DNA of 64,000 bases from NCBI RefSeq assembly GCF_016906535.1, contig NC_057378.1:2046001-2110000 (forward strand), in the 5' to 3' direction. Below, piece by piece: positions 35,870-47,449 of this stretch; positions within the stretch are counted from its first letter, which is position 1; each line of letters starts with the position of its first letter. The DNA is from Rhizoctonia solani. Lineage: Eukaryota; Basidiomycota; Agaricomycetes; Cantharellales; Ceratobasidiaceae. The notes below the pieces were generated by a model, which worked only from the letters and a program-made list of their open reading frames with translations, was not told where the DNA came from and made no database searches. The translations under genes and the position numbers were made by a program.

Positions 35870-37395
35870 CTACTCTCCTGTCATTTTATTGGGTGTCTCG
35901 ATGAGTACTCCTCCAGGGATGCCAACTCCAGGATGCTTCTCTGCCCATTCGAGGCGTCTCGCAAGCCAACTCTCCATTCTCTCATCCCATTGCTGAAACC
36001 CAAGATCCAAGCGACCCGCGAATTCCCGATAAGGTTCACCAAGTTCGTATGCTTTTCTCCAATCCCCTGTCGTGTCGTGCTCGTCCATGGTCTGATGAAA
36101 TGCCGACCATAACGCCCTTTGGTCCTCTGGCGTTCCGCCGTACCAGTTGGCCGTGTCGCCATTAGGATCAGGAATCCACTGTGGAGCTGTTGCCACTTGC
36201 CATAGTGGCGCAATGGTAGTTCCTTCTGAGTCAATATATCCATTGATCTGGCCGTTCTCTTCGTCTATCTAGATTTTTGCTCAATGGTTAAGCGTATTAA
36301 AAGGTCCGACCCGCATACTGTGAAAACATACCAATATGTTGACCAGTCGAAAGTCGTCCAATAAAAAGGAAAAGGGTCGATCCGGCGTGCTAATGGTGGT
36401 TGGAATTGTTGCATCTCCAGGACAATATTGACAGAGTCCAACGGCTTGCCGCAGTACTCTTTTTGCATATTCAAGCTTGCTGACGGGGTCCTCTCCAGAA
36501 ATATCGAGCAAGACATCTTGACGAAGACGATCCGCTTCAATCAATTTGACATGAAGAGGAGTCGCAAGATATTCAGATGCAGAGGTGAAAGAGCCTCGTA
36601 AGCTGTCGAGTTTCGTTTGGACACATAGAGGAATATTGGGGTGACAAATTACCCATCGAGCATGCGGTAGAACGGTAGCGATACGATCGGCCCGACCTTG
36701 GCTTTTTTTGAGTCCTCATCTTCCAAGGGGTAAAAAGAGCCAGCTTGTTGGAATCGCAGGGAAAACAGAGCGGCCAAGTGCTCAGCTCCTGCGTTACAAC
36801 CTTCAGCTTGATATTTAGCGGCAGAGATTTCCACTTGCTGCCGTATGGAGCGATTCCTGGTATCTATCGCGTAGAAAAACTTCAGACCATATTAAATTGC
36901 CGGGCAATGGATGTACCTTTTCCATTATCATATAATCTGCTCCGACGGGATTGGATGTATTGGTATTCCACGCGTAGACTCGAGGAACTGGGATAGATGT
37001 ATAAGCAGAAATATACCTTAAGGTAGCAACCTACATGACTCGGCTCAGTCCACAGCTACTCGTAGCAACAAGTCGGCAGAATATACCTCAGAAAGCATCT
37101 TATCTTTGGGGAAAGCGGAAGACGCCACTCTAACGAAGACATCGGGAATTTTGAAATCTGCGGGGGTAACTATATTGTAAAACTTAACCGTCCTGATTAG
37201 AGCTGATGTGGGTATATGGAGGTAGTAATAAGGTACCTTATGATATCCCCCTTCTCCAAGCTTGGACAATGTGCACCTCTCGCCAAAATATTCGAATATA
37301 GCGCGTTCGAGCCTGGTCATACTGAGGGCTTCGACGTCAGCATCATCGTAAGTGAAAGTAGAGAAAGTATCAGAGTCGGGCGCTCTACTATCCAT
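35870..37395 (-). pseudogene. APH/protein-kinase-like phosphotransferase gene with a one-base deletion
   Basis: Exons 37395-37087, 37030-36917, 36863-36653, 36602-36332 and 36268-35870 sum to 1304 nt, one short of a multiple of three. The missing base lies near 36782: upstream the frame reads WKSLPLNIKLKVVTQEL, downstream it resumes one frame over as HLAALFSLRFQQAGSFY, the expected continuation. The intact product would be 434 aa. It belongs to the fungal aminoglycoside-phosphotransferase-like family: FPKDKMLSEVATLRY and DYMIMEK in the N-lobe, LDDFRLVNIL as the catalytic loop, and GYIDSEGTTIAPLWQ as the metal loop. The catalytic-loop His of the usual HxDxxxxN is Leu here and the usual Trp of IDWE is Ser, so relaxed constraint predates or accompanies the deletion. 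A sequencing error could explain the missing base. Confidence 0.72.
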
Positions 37396-38371
37396 GTCCT
37401 ATAAAACGGTGCCAGTTACTCAGAGACTGCGCGCGGACTTTTGATGGTTGCTCAAAGGCTTGTGGCACGTGGACATGAATCAGGTGACCAGGACTGATTT
37501 AATGCATGCTGGTGTCGTGATTCCTGGGCCTTTCCAGGCAGAGCCTGTAAATCAGGAAATTAACTCGACCACAATCCGTTGATTTTCTTAAGCTCGAGCC
37601 AGTTTGCACGTGGAGCAATGCAGCGCTAGATTTAAGCTTGTAGGATTATTAAATTCAGTCATCGCAGCAGAGATCGTGACTGCAAATCCACTACACGATC
37701 AGCATCTATTGTTTAACATGATAAAACCTATTTTAGAGGCCCTGCGTCAATCAAAGATACGGAAATCCCCTAAGAAACAGTCTTGTAGTATTGGTTGTAA
37801 ACTTACCGGACGTCTTTATGTATCTTTATGAACTCTGAGGCTTCCTCAAACAATTAGTCAGAATCGTACCAAACGGTCTACGTAATTGACCAGGTCAAAA
37901 GATCCTGGGCGTTTACAAAGACCATTTTTGGCACGTTTGTCAGAAAGCCTATTTCCTACGGAAATCTAGTATATTGATATTATACCGTATAAAATAATAC
38001 TTGAGTAAAATTAGCCAATAGCATCTTGAAAGACGTGTCTACAAGTTAGGCCCCCGCACAGTTCATATTCTGTCGGACTAAAACAACTGTCAATTTTTGG
38101 CTTCATTCGAAGGTGACCTAGCAGTTTTTCACCTTACCTTACCAGAAGCACCCTATCATCTTGATCAATGTGGATAGAAGTCATTCTATAAATATATTTG
38201 GTAGAATAGAGCTCACATTACGATGATACTTACGTCTATAACATTGCGGAATATGAATTTATGAGAATTTGGGGTTACAGGAAAAAAGAAAACTCCTCTG
38301 ACTGGGACAAGTAACAAACCGACTGGATTTATGTTGTACTCATTGTAGTATTAACGCGGTTTCATATACGG
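37396..38371. other. Intergenic stretch
   Basis: Between two minus-strand genes; only short unassigned open frames and no repeat ends detected. Confidence 0.4.
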
Positions 38372-40069
38372 CTATGCGTAGTACCATTGTCCCATCATCT
38401 TGCGGAGGTCTCCGATCAATGCATCTGGGTTGTCAAGGCCAGTAAAATGCCCTCCCCGTGGATGGTCTGAATGTGTGAACATAGTTGGCCAATGATTCAT
38501 TACCGGTCTTAGGTCCATCTTACCTGCATAGTATACAAGATTTCCAACCTTCGCGACATAGAACGGCGGGTAATACCTGCATGTTCCTAGTTTAACTAAT
38601 TGATCTCGGTAGATTAAAGTTAGGAGACGTACGCAATATCAAAGTAGTACGAAGCGAATCCCATAGGAACATTGGTTTTCGCGTGGAGCAAATTAGTGCT
38701 AAATCCTGCTGAGTTCTGGTAGTAGGTATTCCCCGCCGTCTCGAAAGTTCCGGTCAGATAGTAAATAGAAACCTCCGTTAGGATCGTATTGTTTGTGATC
38801 GTGGATGGGGAAACCCCAAATTGAGGATCTGACCCCACAGTTGGCAAAATGTTTTAGTGAGTGTATGCATACCGAGAATACAAGACGCTAACACTCCAAG
38901 AACTTTTCTCCTATCCAAGCTAACTGTCCAATTGGGTTATCATACAACGCCAAGCCAATAGTTGCTGGCTGAGGTAGGTCGTTGGTATTCAGACAACCCA
39001 ACAAATTATGTATCAGGCTTACCCTCGTAGAATGCTCCACAAAGTATCCGTTTCCACTGGTCGTATAATCAGCGTTTTTATTTATTCTTTTCTTTTGTTT
39101 CACTGTCAGATTCTTAACATCTTCTGCGAACTGTGGACCAGAGGCAATTTGTTCATACGAAGGGCCTAGCTGTGGTATGAGACCGTCATACAGACTACGC
39201 ATGCAATCAGTCAAAAATTTAAACGTAAGCAGTATACAAGGAAAACTTACACTGCTCGAAGTGTGTCCGCATGGTTATTTTGCAGTGCCCAGTTGACGCC
39301 ACTGCCCTATTGAAATCAAAGAGATTAGTCATGGATGTTATTGCTTGAAACCGAATCTACGCACCCAGTCGCCAGCAGCAGCCGCATAACTCTTGTAGCC
39401 CAACACCTCGGTCAAGAGTGTATTGAACAAGTCAGCGGTCATGTTAATATTCCTACCAATAGGAGCGGGAGAAGAGAAACTGAATCCAGGCATCAAGGGA
39501 ACAACCACATGAAACCTGCCATAAAAGTTTAGTAAATGTTGATCTTTAAGTAGAAGTCTGGTCAGTGGACATACGAGACATTTGAATCTCCCCCGGGATT
39601 ACTGAGAGGACTAATAACATTGTGAAATTTGTAGAATGACCCAGGCCATCCGTGAGTCAGTAACACTGGAATAGCCTTAGGATCTGAAGAGCGCTGATGA
39701 ACAAAATGAACAGTGATGTTCCCAATATCAACTGTGGAATGGTTGAGTCTAGCAATGCACATTAATAAGTGACTATATTGGGCCAAGGTGCATGAGGTCC
39801 AGATATAACTTACTTGTTCATTGCAGCTTCTTCCTTGCTCCAGTCAAACTTATTCAGCCAATCCTTCTGCCTTGCTTTAAGCCAATCAAGGGAGACACCA
39901 GCACCAGTGTTCCCAAGAACAGAGTAGCCGGGTAGCTTAGTCTGCTAAACCAAGTCTTTCAAATGTGGTACTTTGGCTGACAGGTTTACCTTGAAAGGCT
40001 TGACATTATACAACAAGCCAATAGCACCAGGAGTGAGAGCAAAAGAGCAGAAGTATATTTGGGATGCAT
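38372..40069 (-). CDS. Epoxide hydrolase (EHN plus alpha/beta hydrolase), 5' end damaged
   Basis: Hydrolyses epoxides to diols by family. Exons on the minus strand read through the N-terminal EHN domain (VKPFKVNLSAK, KFDWSKEEAAMNKL), the oxyanion motif HGWPGSFYKFHNVI, the nucleophile elbow AAAGDWGSGVNWAL (Asp of GDWG), a cap region ending IGQLAWIGEKFLE, and the catalytic His in HPRGGHFTGLDNP. The stop is at 38372-38374. At least seven short introns have good GT/AG sites. The 5' end has two problems. The ATG at 40069 opens a signal-peptide-like frame (MHPKYTSALLLSLLVLLACC) that is not in frame with VKPFKVN. An in-frame TAG sits at 39945-39947 after PHLKDLV, unless a 45 nt intron removes that stretch. 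The rest is intact, so this is a recent pseudogene or a gene with an unrecognised 5' structure. Confidence 0.82.
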
Positions 40070-40365
40070 TGTCCTGGGTGTTGGTGAATAATAATAAGAA
40101 AGCAGAAAACACTGTGCATATAAGTATTTAGTGCACCCACTAGGAAAGGGTGGCACCAGATACTCATGCATATCTGATTATGGCAATTCTCACACTCCTA
40201 AACAGCAAGGTGGTGAAATGCAGTCATTTGAGGCCAATGGCCAAAATCATCTTTGAGTCATCAGTTAAGTTTTGGTGTCTAGTCCATGCTCACTTGCCAC
40301 CAGAGGGTAGTATCACACTTTTCAAGAAGCCCAATAAGGATCATCAACCTGATAGTCCAAATATA
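40070..40365. other. Boundary stretch before the repeat block
   Basis: CpG-poor DNA between the epoxide hydrolase gene and the first nested LTR. A forward open frame begins at 40150 and runs to 40680, but its second half is reverse-oriented LTR sequence, so I do not call a gene. Confidence 0.45.
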
Positions 40366-40370
40366 TCAAG

Positions 40371-41443
40371 TGTCCTAGACATCTGTAAGGACGTCAAGGG
40401 TGCAGGCACTTGTGGCTGTGTGAGATTACAAAGGATACCGCTTAAGGCAGCAAGTGTCTACCCTACAATGTTGAGGCTTCTAACCATGATGTCCAAGCAC
40501 TGTAAGGTGTTGGCAAACTATGTATGTACAGTGATGATAGTGTCTAAGGCGCTATGGACAATGTATCTACTTAGTAACTTAGTGAACCTGGGCTGTAAGG
40601 CCCTGTGTACAATGGGGATGCAACAAGAGGTAATTGACCTGGGTGTTACCATAGTTGGTTGGCCTCCTTATATATTCTAGTGTCATAACCCATATCTAGA
40701 AGGGTTATTACCATATATATCCACTGTCAAAGATATATAGTATATGTGATGCACAGTGATATATTAATAATATAAGTTGCTGGGGGATGTTGCACTCCCC
40801 CTGCCCCCCTTGCCATGGGCCAATGTTAAGGGAGCCCACAGGCAAGGTCTGAATATTATATTATTATAGAAGAGATTATGTCATCCCCCCCCACCTCAAA
40901 TCCATAGTAGTTTAGTATAGTATTTGATAAAGGACTGGAGGGGGGGAGGTCATGTGACCTGGGCTTAGAGAATATCACTAAGTCCAGCCATGTTGACCAT
41001 AAGTCTCTTATATGTAGGAACTTGGAGGTTTTGAGTGCATATGTGCAAGTATATGCGTGCTTGAGGTCATGTTGGTGTGCAACATGGGTGTGTTGGAGGC
41101 TTGACAAGGTCAGGACTCATGGAAAGAATGGAGTAGGTCATGGCATCTAGGATTAAGCTAATTACAAATATAGGTGTGTGTGTGAAAGGAAGCATTACAT
41201 ATGAAATAAGAACCCTGCTCCACAGTTGGCCTTTACTCATGCATATGTGTCACTGACATGTCATGATGACATCATAGGTGGAGTTGGCTATGTCAGCCAA
41301 ATAAGTGCAGAAGGGGACATGGCTTGGTGCTTAGTGTATGGTATAAGCGCCAATGTCATGTGATTGAAAATGTTGTCTGTTTGACTTTGGTTAAAATCAA
41401 GAAAATCAGAATAAATCCCTTGGGTATATGTGTGTTTACAATA
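40371..41443 (-). repeat. Solo LTR of family A, interrupted by a gypsy LTR
   Basis: The reverse complement matches the LTR at 52974-53545 along its length: TGTCCTAGAC at one end and GTGTTTACAATA at the other. The 5-bp TSD TCAAG flanks it at 40366-40370 and 41444-41448. It is split by the LTR at 40681-41145. CpG sites of the younger copy are mostly TG or CA here, so it is old. Confidence 0.85.
40681..41145 (-). repeat. Solo LTR of the gypsy family (family B), nested
   Basis: 465 bp in the orientation opposite to the gypsy element at 56594. It begins TGTCATAACCC and ends GGTCATGGCA. The TSD TCTAG at 40676-40680 and 41146-41150 is perfect. It sits inside the family A LTR. Confidence 0.9.
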
Positions 41444-41448
41444 TCAAG

Positions 41449-42109
41449 TGATTTGAACCCCAAAGTATGCACCAGATGACATATGCTTGTGATTATTTAG
41501 CTGATCAGATAATATGTTGCCAATCAAAGTAAACCCAACCAATAGAGCCCAGAAATGTGTCAGGTGGTACAAGCATTTAAATCACATCCAAAATTGCTTA
41601 CTGCATCTTAATTATTTATGGCTATGGCAGTCATAGTATGAAAGTCTCTATGGCCAAGGAACCCACATAATGTATTGCAGGCCAGGTGAGCATCACACTA
41701 CCATTCCAAAAATTGTCTCTGAATATGGTGCATCAAATCAGTAAACAATAACAATTTGCCAAGATACACTAACAGCATCAATAATTGAGTTGGATGCACA
41801 CACACACCCCAACATTGAATCATTATGACCTTGCAGGTCCAAATAATGGTCATTGACAATGCTCTACTGAAGCCTTATATTTGAACACCCATTTGGTACC
41901 ATCATTGATCACTATTACCCATTAGCATTGTCTGACTATGTTAAGAGTTGTGTAAGTACAGGAGTAAGAAAGAATTACTATATACAAAATTTATATGGGA
42001 ATAGACAGTAATTAGTATTAAGAATCAGAATATATGTGCAGAATATATGCAGAATATATGCTAGGTGTATCAGGAATAAACAACTCCTAACAAATAGTCT
42101 AGCAACCAT
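41449..42109. other. CpG-poor unassigned DNA
   Basis: No gene and no repeat ends recognised; composition is like the rest of the repeat block. Confidence 0.4.
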
Positions 42110-42114
42110 GAAGT

Positions 42115-43239
42115 TGTTACACTCCCTTAACATATACCATCAGAACTGCCTCATTTTTCTATTATTTTTAGTATTTTTTACGAACCCTATATCTTCACTT
42201 TTTCAATCACATGATCTTGGTGCTTATTATGCCAAGATGCTGTGCCAAGATGCTGTGCCAAGGGCGCTTGAGAGACATCCTTTTGTACACCACTGTAAGG
42301 TGGGTACACGCTGGTGAAGGCGGGCGCTTAAGGCCGTACTACTACAAGCAAACTTTATGTAATCTAACTAATAGGCTATACTACGGTTGCATAAGGCAAC
42401 CAACTACTCTATACTACTGACAAGGGGGCCTTAGGCCTGAGAGGTGTGATGAGTTAAGTAGGGGTTAATGTCTGAGACCTAATGGGGGCTGGCTACTTAG
42501 CTGGCTGAGTTGTCCTCCTCAATGAATATGAGACAAGGTAAAATTGACTTGGTGTCTCCAAGCAATTTTCCTGCTATATATATAGGCAAAGGGGCGCTAT
42601 CTACATGGTCTGTGCATGTGAGAAAGGAAGTACACAATGGAAATAAGAAGAGTGCTGCAGGCTGCACAGAGGTGTGGATTTCTCCTAAGCGCCCTTGGCA
42701 CAGCATCTTGGCGCGGCATCTTGGCATAATAAGCGCCGAGATCACGTGATTGAAAAACATAAGATAAAGGGTTCGGAAAAAATACTAAAAATAAGAGAAA
42801 AATCATACAAATCCAGTGGTATATGTTAGGAGGTTATGACACATCCACACTTCTGCGCAGCCTGCAGCATGGTTCTTATTTCACATGTACACTTCCTTTC
42901 TCATGCGCAAAGACCATGTAGATAGTGCCCCTTTGATTATATATACAGCAGGAAAATCACTTGGAGACCCCAAGTCAATTTTACCTTGTCTCTTACTCAT
43001 TAGAGAAGGTTCCAGCCAGCTAAGTAGCTGGCCCCCAGTAGTATTGCACACTCACCCCCCTTACCTTACTCATCACACCTCTCAGGCCTAAGGCCCCCTT
43101 GCATTCAGTAGTTAGTAGTAGAGCGCCTTAAGCGCTAGTAGTATAGCCTAGAGTAGATTAGTTAGATAACTTTGTCTGTAGTAGTACGGCTGTAAGCACC
43201 TGCCACTAGCAAGTACCCACCTTACAGTGGTGTACAACA
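42115..43239 (-). repeat. Solo LTR of family C, interrupted by another family C LTR
   Basis: The outer LTR begins TGTTACACTCCC and ends GTGGTGTACAACA, flanked by the perfect TSD GAAGT (42110-42114, 43240-43244). Its two halves (42115-42280 and 42847-43239) are the reverse complement of the inner LTR and of the copy at 51112. Strand is relative to that copy. Confidence 0.88.
42281..42841 (+). repeat. Family C LTR nested inside an inverted family C LTR
   Basis: 561 bp starting TTTTGTACACC (expected TGTTGT; one change) and ending GGTTATGACA, with TSD CATCC at 42276-42280 and 42842-42846. The same-family host LTR is in the opposite orientation, so the locus can fold into a long imperfect hairpin. 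Confidence 0.88.
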
Positions 43240-43244
43240 GAAGT

Positions 43245-45888
43245 GCAGGTGGTTGGTTATGTATAGTACCTTAAGCTAATGTTACTTAAGCTTAAGTGAC
43301 TAGGGGTATGTATACTTAAGGTCTCTGGGATAGTACCTTAAGTAAGAGGGTTACCTGACTAATGTACAGGATTTATAGGATTTGCCTAATAAGGATAGGA
43401 CTTATATATGCTTAAGTAAGACTTAAGACTTATGGGGTGTACCTAAAATATATCTAGGATTTATGAGATATTGTAGATAAGGCTATCTACAATATAAGGG
43501 GTATGGTGGATTGAAACACTATCACTCAATCACAACAAGCCTTACAGTATTGTTGCACTATACTCAATGTTGGACTCAACTACTGTGACAGTCAAGGGAC
43601 ACAGGGTTGCAGTAAGCACTCTAATAGGTTACCCTGTGTCTGTTGGGACTGGCCTATGGTCTTAGTGCGCCAAATAACCTCCTATGCTGTTTACAGTGAG
43701 TCAATCACTAAAGTAAATGTGCAGATAAGCTGTTAAAGGCTTGTGTGTATATGTCAATATATAACAGTAAAAGTATGATAAATGGATACATAAGAAGCGT
43801 CTTCACAGGGTGCTTTTATACCCTGAGAAGGCACACAAACAAGTATATACATGATTGATACCAAGAGGGGGTACAGGAGGTACATGTGGCAACTGAAACA
43901 CTTGAGGGAGCCAATACTTTGGTACATAGTAAACAAATAACAGTTCCTAATATTTGCCTCAAGGCATTATTTACCTGTGTGGGTCCTTGGATGTCCCAAG
44001 GCTAAGTGTTTCATCCTTGAAGTAAACAGTCCCAAAGGTAGGATACTGCTGTACTGGGTACTTACAGTAAATAGGGCCTAACTCCGCCAAATGCTGTCCG
44101 TTTTGGGAGTTTGACCCAGCGTTCCGGAGCGCACAAACAGGCGCACCTAAGCGCAAGCAATCTGGCAGTGTGGGATGCCCGGGTGATGGAGAAAAGGTGC
44201 ATTTAGTGCGTCGGCGCTTAAGTGCTGATTAAGCGCCAGAGCACTTGCCTATGCAACAGGGGGGACCCTGAATATTTCTGTGTGTAGCCACAAGATAGAA
44301 TCTTGAAGAATGAATACTACAAACAAGAGAAATATTACTTGTTACTGTTTATCTACTCAGCTGAATTTATATATATTCAAATGAGTGAGAAAACAGCCTA
44401 TATGCTGAAGATATTGCATATTAAGGGTGTTCCTGAGGTTTATAGGTTTTGCAAAGGTTGCAATTGGATAGAGAGACCTTGAAAACCTGAGTTTGCATCT
44501 TAATCTCATCTATTTACTGTAAGATTACTTGTGTAATTAATAAAATAAGTACAGATTATAAAAGGAATGTCATATTCATAACAGACTACCTGAGTGGCAA
44601 ATGATGGATAAGATTAGGGGTGCTTGGTCCCTAAAATTGCACTGTGATATACTATTACATATCCTGGAACAGCACATATATACAGCAGTTTTGTCAGTGT
44701 CAACAAAGACTCATTATGCAGAAATGAATCTTAGATGATGGATATATGTTTCAAGGCATTGAGTGGTATTAATGGCAAGGCTTCACTGTTTCAGCTAATT
44801 GTTGATCTAAAGACTGCTATACCAGAACATTCTGCTATCATTGTTTACTCTTGTGTCATCATTTGAAGGCTCTGGCTAGTCATCTGATAGGGAATCTAAG
44901 CCCAAACTTACCCCACTTATGGGATTGCCACAAACCTACAAATAAACAATCCCTTGTATTTGAGCGCTTTTGGTCCATAATCAAGCATTCAGGTGAAAAG
45001 CATGGACAAGGATCAATAACATGCTGTAATAGCCTATAGTGATTTGCACATCTTTGGTGTATTGTATTGCCCCAAGCTTGGCATCAGCAACTGGATGTTT
45101 GTCTAGTTGTCCAGAATTAAAGGATACTTTTGGGGCCTTGTAAATAACTAAAGACCTGAAACTAGTTTTCAAAGGCTGTCTGACAGCTGGCATTAACAAA
45201 GACCAAAAGCCAGTTGTATAAGGCTTGCTTGCTAGAAAGTCTCACATGACCCTAAGGGTTGTGAAAACAATGTTAATAAAGCGCATGTAATCAGATAAAC
45301 CAACCACTTGATGGGAATCACAAAGCTTGCACCTTCCACCCATTATCTTCTCTGAATGCTATTGTTAGTAACCTAAATAAATGTACCATTATTTGATTAC
45401 AATCAAGTGAATTAAGTGGCTCCTTGTTGGGCATTTACTCCTAAATGACCCTCCAACTTATAGAACCCCCCCCCCCAACAATTGCTATTGACTTGAGACT
45501 GTTAACAATTAATTTGCTCAAAGGGGACTTTATTCTTATTTCTTAACTGGCTAATGTGGTAAATAATGTATTGGAGCCCCAGCTAAAGCCACCATTGGGC
45601 AAGGACTGGTTACAGTGAAGTTGTGCGTATACTGTACCTAGATGATATTGTATCTACAGGATTATAAGCATACATGAATAGAATAGAAAGATATGATACA
45701 TACCTCAGTTCTACTATATGATAGTGAGCTGAGGTACACAAGAATCAATACAGAACACTTTTATATGTGTAAGTCCAAATGTCAGTAAAAACATGTGCAA
45801 GGATTACATATTGGATCTGGGAGACTGATATTTCAACACAGTTAACTCTACCAGGGCAGCTCTTGAAAAAACTGAGCAACAGAGGTAT
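43245..45888. other. CpG-poor repeat-derived DNA, unassigned
   Basis: No gene. Short direct words such as CTTAAG recur at 43280-43440. A stretch 43551-44258 has matching ends (TGTTGCA/TGCAACA) but no target-site duplication. Confidence 0.4.
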
Positions 45889-46006
45889 TGTCATGCCCTA
45901 GAGGCGTGACCACCTTAGAATCCACTAAGTCAAAGAAATAGTGAATATATGCGCTATTTTCATGAAGATTTATGGATATATGCATCTTTATGTTATTTAG
46001 GCGCTG

Positions 46007-46442
46007 TGTCATAACCTATATCTGGAAAGGTTATTACCATATATATCCACTGTCAAAGATATATATAGTATATGTGATGCACGGTGATATATGAATAATA
46101 TATATTGCTGGGGGACGTTGCACTCCCCCCGCCCCCCTAGCCGCGGGCCAATGTTAATGCCCGCAGGCAAGGTCTGAATAATATATTATTATAGAAGAGA
46201 TTATGTCATCCCCCCCCCCACCTCAAATCCGTAGTAGTTTAGTATAGTATTTGATAAAGGACTAGAGGGGGGGAGGTCATGTGACCCTGGTGGACTGTCA
46301 GTCTCTAAGTCATGAGCCCTTAGAGTAATGACAGTTCTGACTGCATATATGTGAGTATATGCGGCCTTCTAAAGACTGTGGAATGTCCTATTAGTAGGTG
46401 GCTTGGTCAGGAGACATGCCAGCAAAGGCATGGGTCATGACA
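46007..46442 (-). repeat. 3' LTR of the non-autonomous element (minus orientation)
   Basis: 436 bp, TGTCATAACC to GGGTCATGACA. It differs from its partner at very few positions (for example CCCGCAGGC against CCCGCGGGC). Confidence 0.9.
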
Positions 46443-46850
46443 TTGCCCCCCTTTTAAGCACAAGTCTAGGGGACCTAGATCTGTGCAAAATAAGAGGAAA
46501 GCTACCTCTAACAGGATACCAGCACTGAATGGACAGAAAAAAAATTTCCCATTTTTTGACAGTAATTGGCCAACAGTCATTGGCCAACTACACATGGTTC
46601 ATCTTGATAGTCCATCCTCCATAGCCTTTAGTTGAAAGTAGTGACATGGTTGTAACTCTCCTCTTGACCTTGGAGTAGTTACCACCCTGTAACCCTACTG
46701 TCTTCTCTCTACTCTATCCCCCTTTTAGTGCAAGTTTTAGGGGACCTGAAATTGCACTTATTGAAAATGACTTGACCAATTTTCAACAAAATGCTGTTTG
46801 TTCAATATTTGCAGTCATTCATCACTGCCTTCTTCCCTCCCAGGGTTCAA

Positions 46851-46903
46851 GTAAGGCTAGCTGGAATTGAACCAGACTTATAGAGCTAGACCAAGAGCCT
46901 TAC
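46851..46903 (-). ncRNA. tRNA-like hairpin 1 of the non-autonomous element
   Basis: The ends GTAAGGCT and AGCCTTAC form an 8-bp stem. Inside, CTGG-TTCAATT-CCAG resembles a T arm on the minus strand. It is too short (53 bases) for a normal tRNA and lacks a recognisable anticodon arm, so it is tRNA-like at most. Confidence 0.45.
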
Positions 46904-47067
46904 TGATCCTGAAGCAGATAAAAGATCATGAAGTAGGAGAGGTAAAGCTAGCTGGGGATGATCCAGCCTTTTAGCAGACCACACACTCTACCATCCCCAC
47001 CATGATCTAAGGAAGTACCAATATTTGCGGCCATTTAGAGACTGTCTTCTTCCCTCCCAGGGTCCAA

Positions 47068-47120
47068 GTAAGGCTAGCTGGAATTGAACCAGACTTATAG
47101 AGCTAGACCAAGAGCCTTAC
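47068..47120 (-). ncRNA. tRNA-like hairpin 2
   Basis: Same 8-bp stem and T-arm-like core as the copy at 46851, in the second unit of the tandem repeat. Confidence 0.45.
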
Positions 47121-47400
47121 TGACCCAAAGCAGATGAAAGACCATGAAGTAGGAGAGGTAAAGCTAGCTGGGGATGATCCAGCCTTTTAGCAGACCACAC
47201 ACTCTACCATCCCTACCATGATCCAAGGAAGTACTGATCAAACTGATGGAAAGGGTGCTTAACCATATGTCTGTGTGCTAGAGGTGAAGATCAATCCTCT
47301 CAAGTAGTCTTGAAGCAAGAGTTGACTGATAGGTAAGAAAGACTTCTTCCTTATAATGGAAAAGTTGTTGATCATTGAGTATAAGTAGATATGTCAATAG

Positions 47401-47449
47401 GTAAGGTTAGCTGGAATTGAACCAAGCTCTCCCCTCTCCAAGAACCTTA
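47401..47449 (-). ncRNA. tRNA-like hairpin 3, with a compensated stem change
   Basis: The stem reads GTAAGGTT with AACCTTA: the C-G pair of copies 1 and 2 is a T-A pair here. The T-arm-like TTCAATT core is kept, while the rest of the loop differs. Confidence 0.45.

Larger units (their letters stand above)
46803..47234. repeat. Tandem direct repeat, two units of 216 bp
   Basis: Units 46803-47018 and 47019-47234 align end to end, each beginning CAATATTTGC and ending GGAAGTAC, with scattered base changes. Each unit holds one 53-base hairpin with a T-loop-like TTCAATT (minus strand) and a second tRNA-like block with GGTAGAGTG and TCATCCCCAGC (minus strand). Confidence 0.8.

Noticed and set aside
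40150..40680. A 176-codon forward open frame
   Set aside because: Its second half is the reverse complement of the family A LTR; the frame is open by chance in CpG-poor DNA.
43551..44258. Possible further LTR with matching ends TGTTGCA and TGCAACA
   Set aside because: The flanks (AGTAT and GGGGG) show no duplication and no second copy is visible in the window; seven-base inverted ends alone can arise by chance.
46851..47449. Canonical tRNA genes
   Set aside because: The hairpins are about 50 bases long and lack a recognisable anticodon arm, so they are listed only as tRNA-like.
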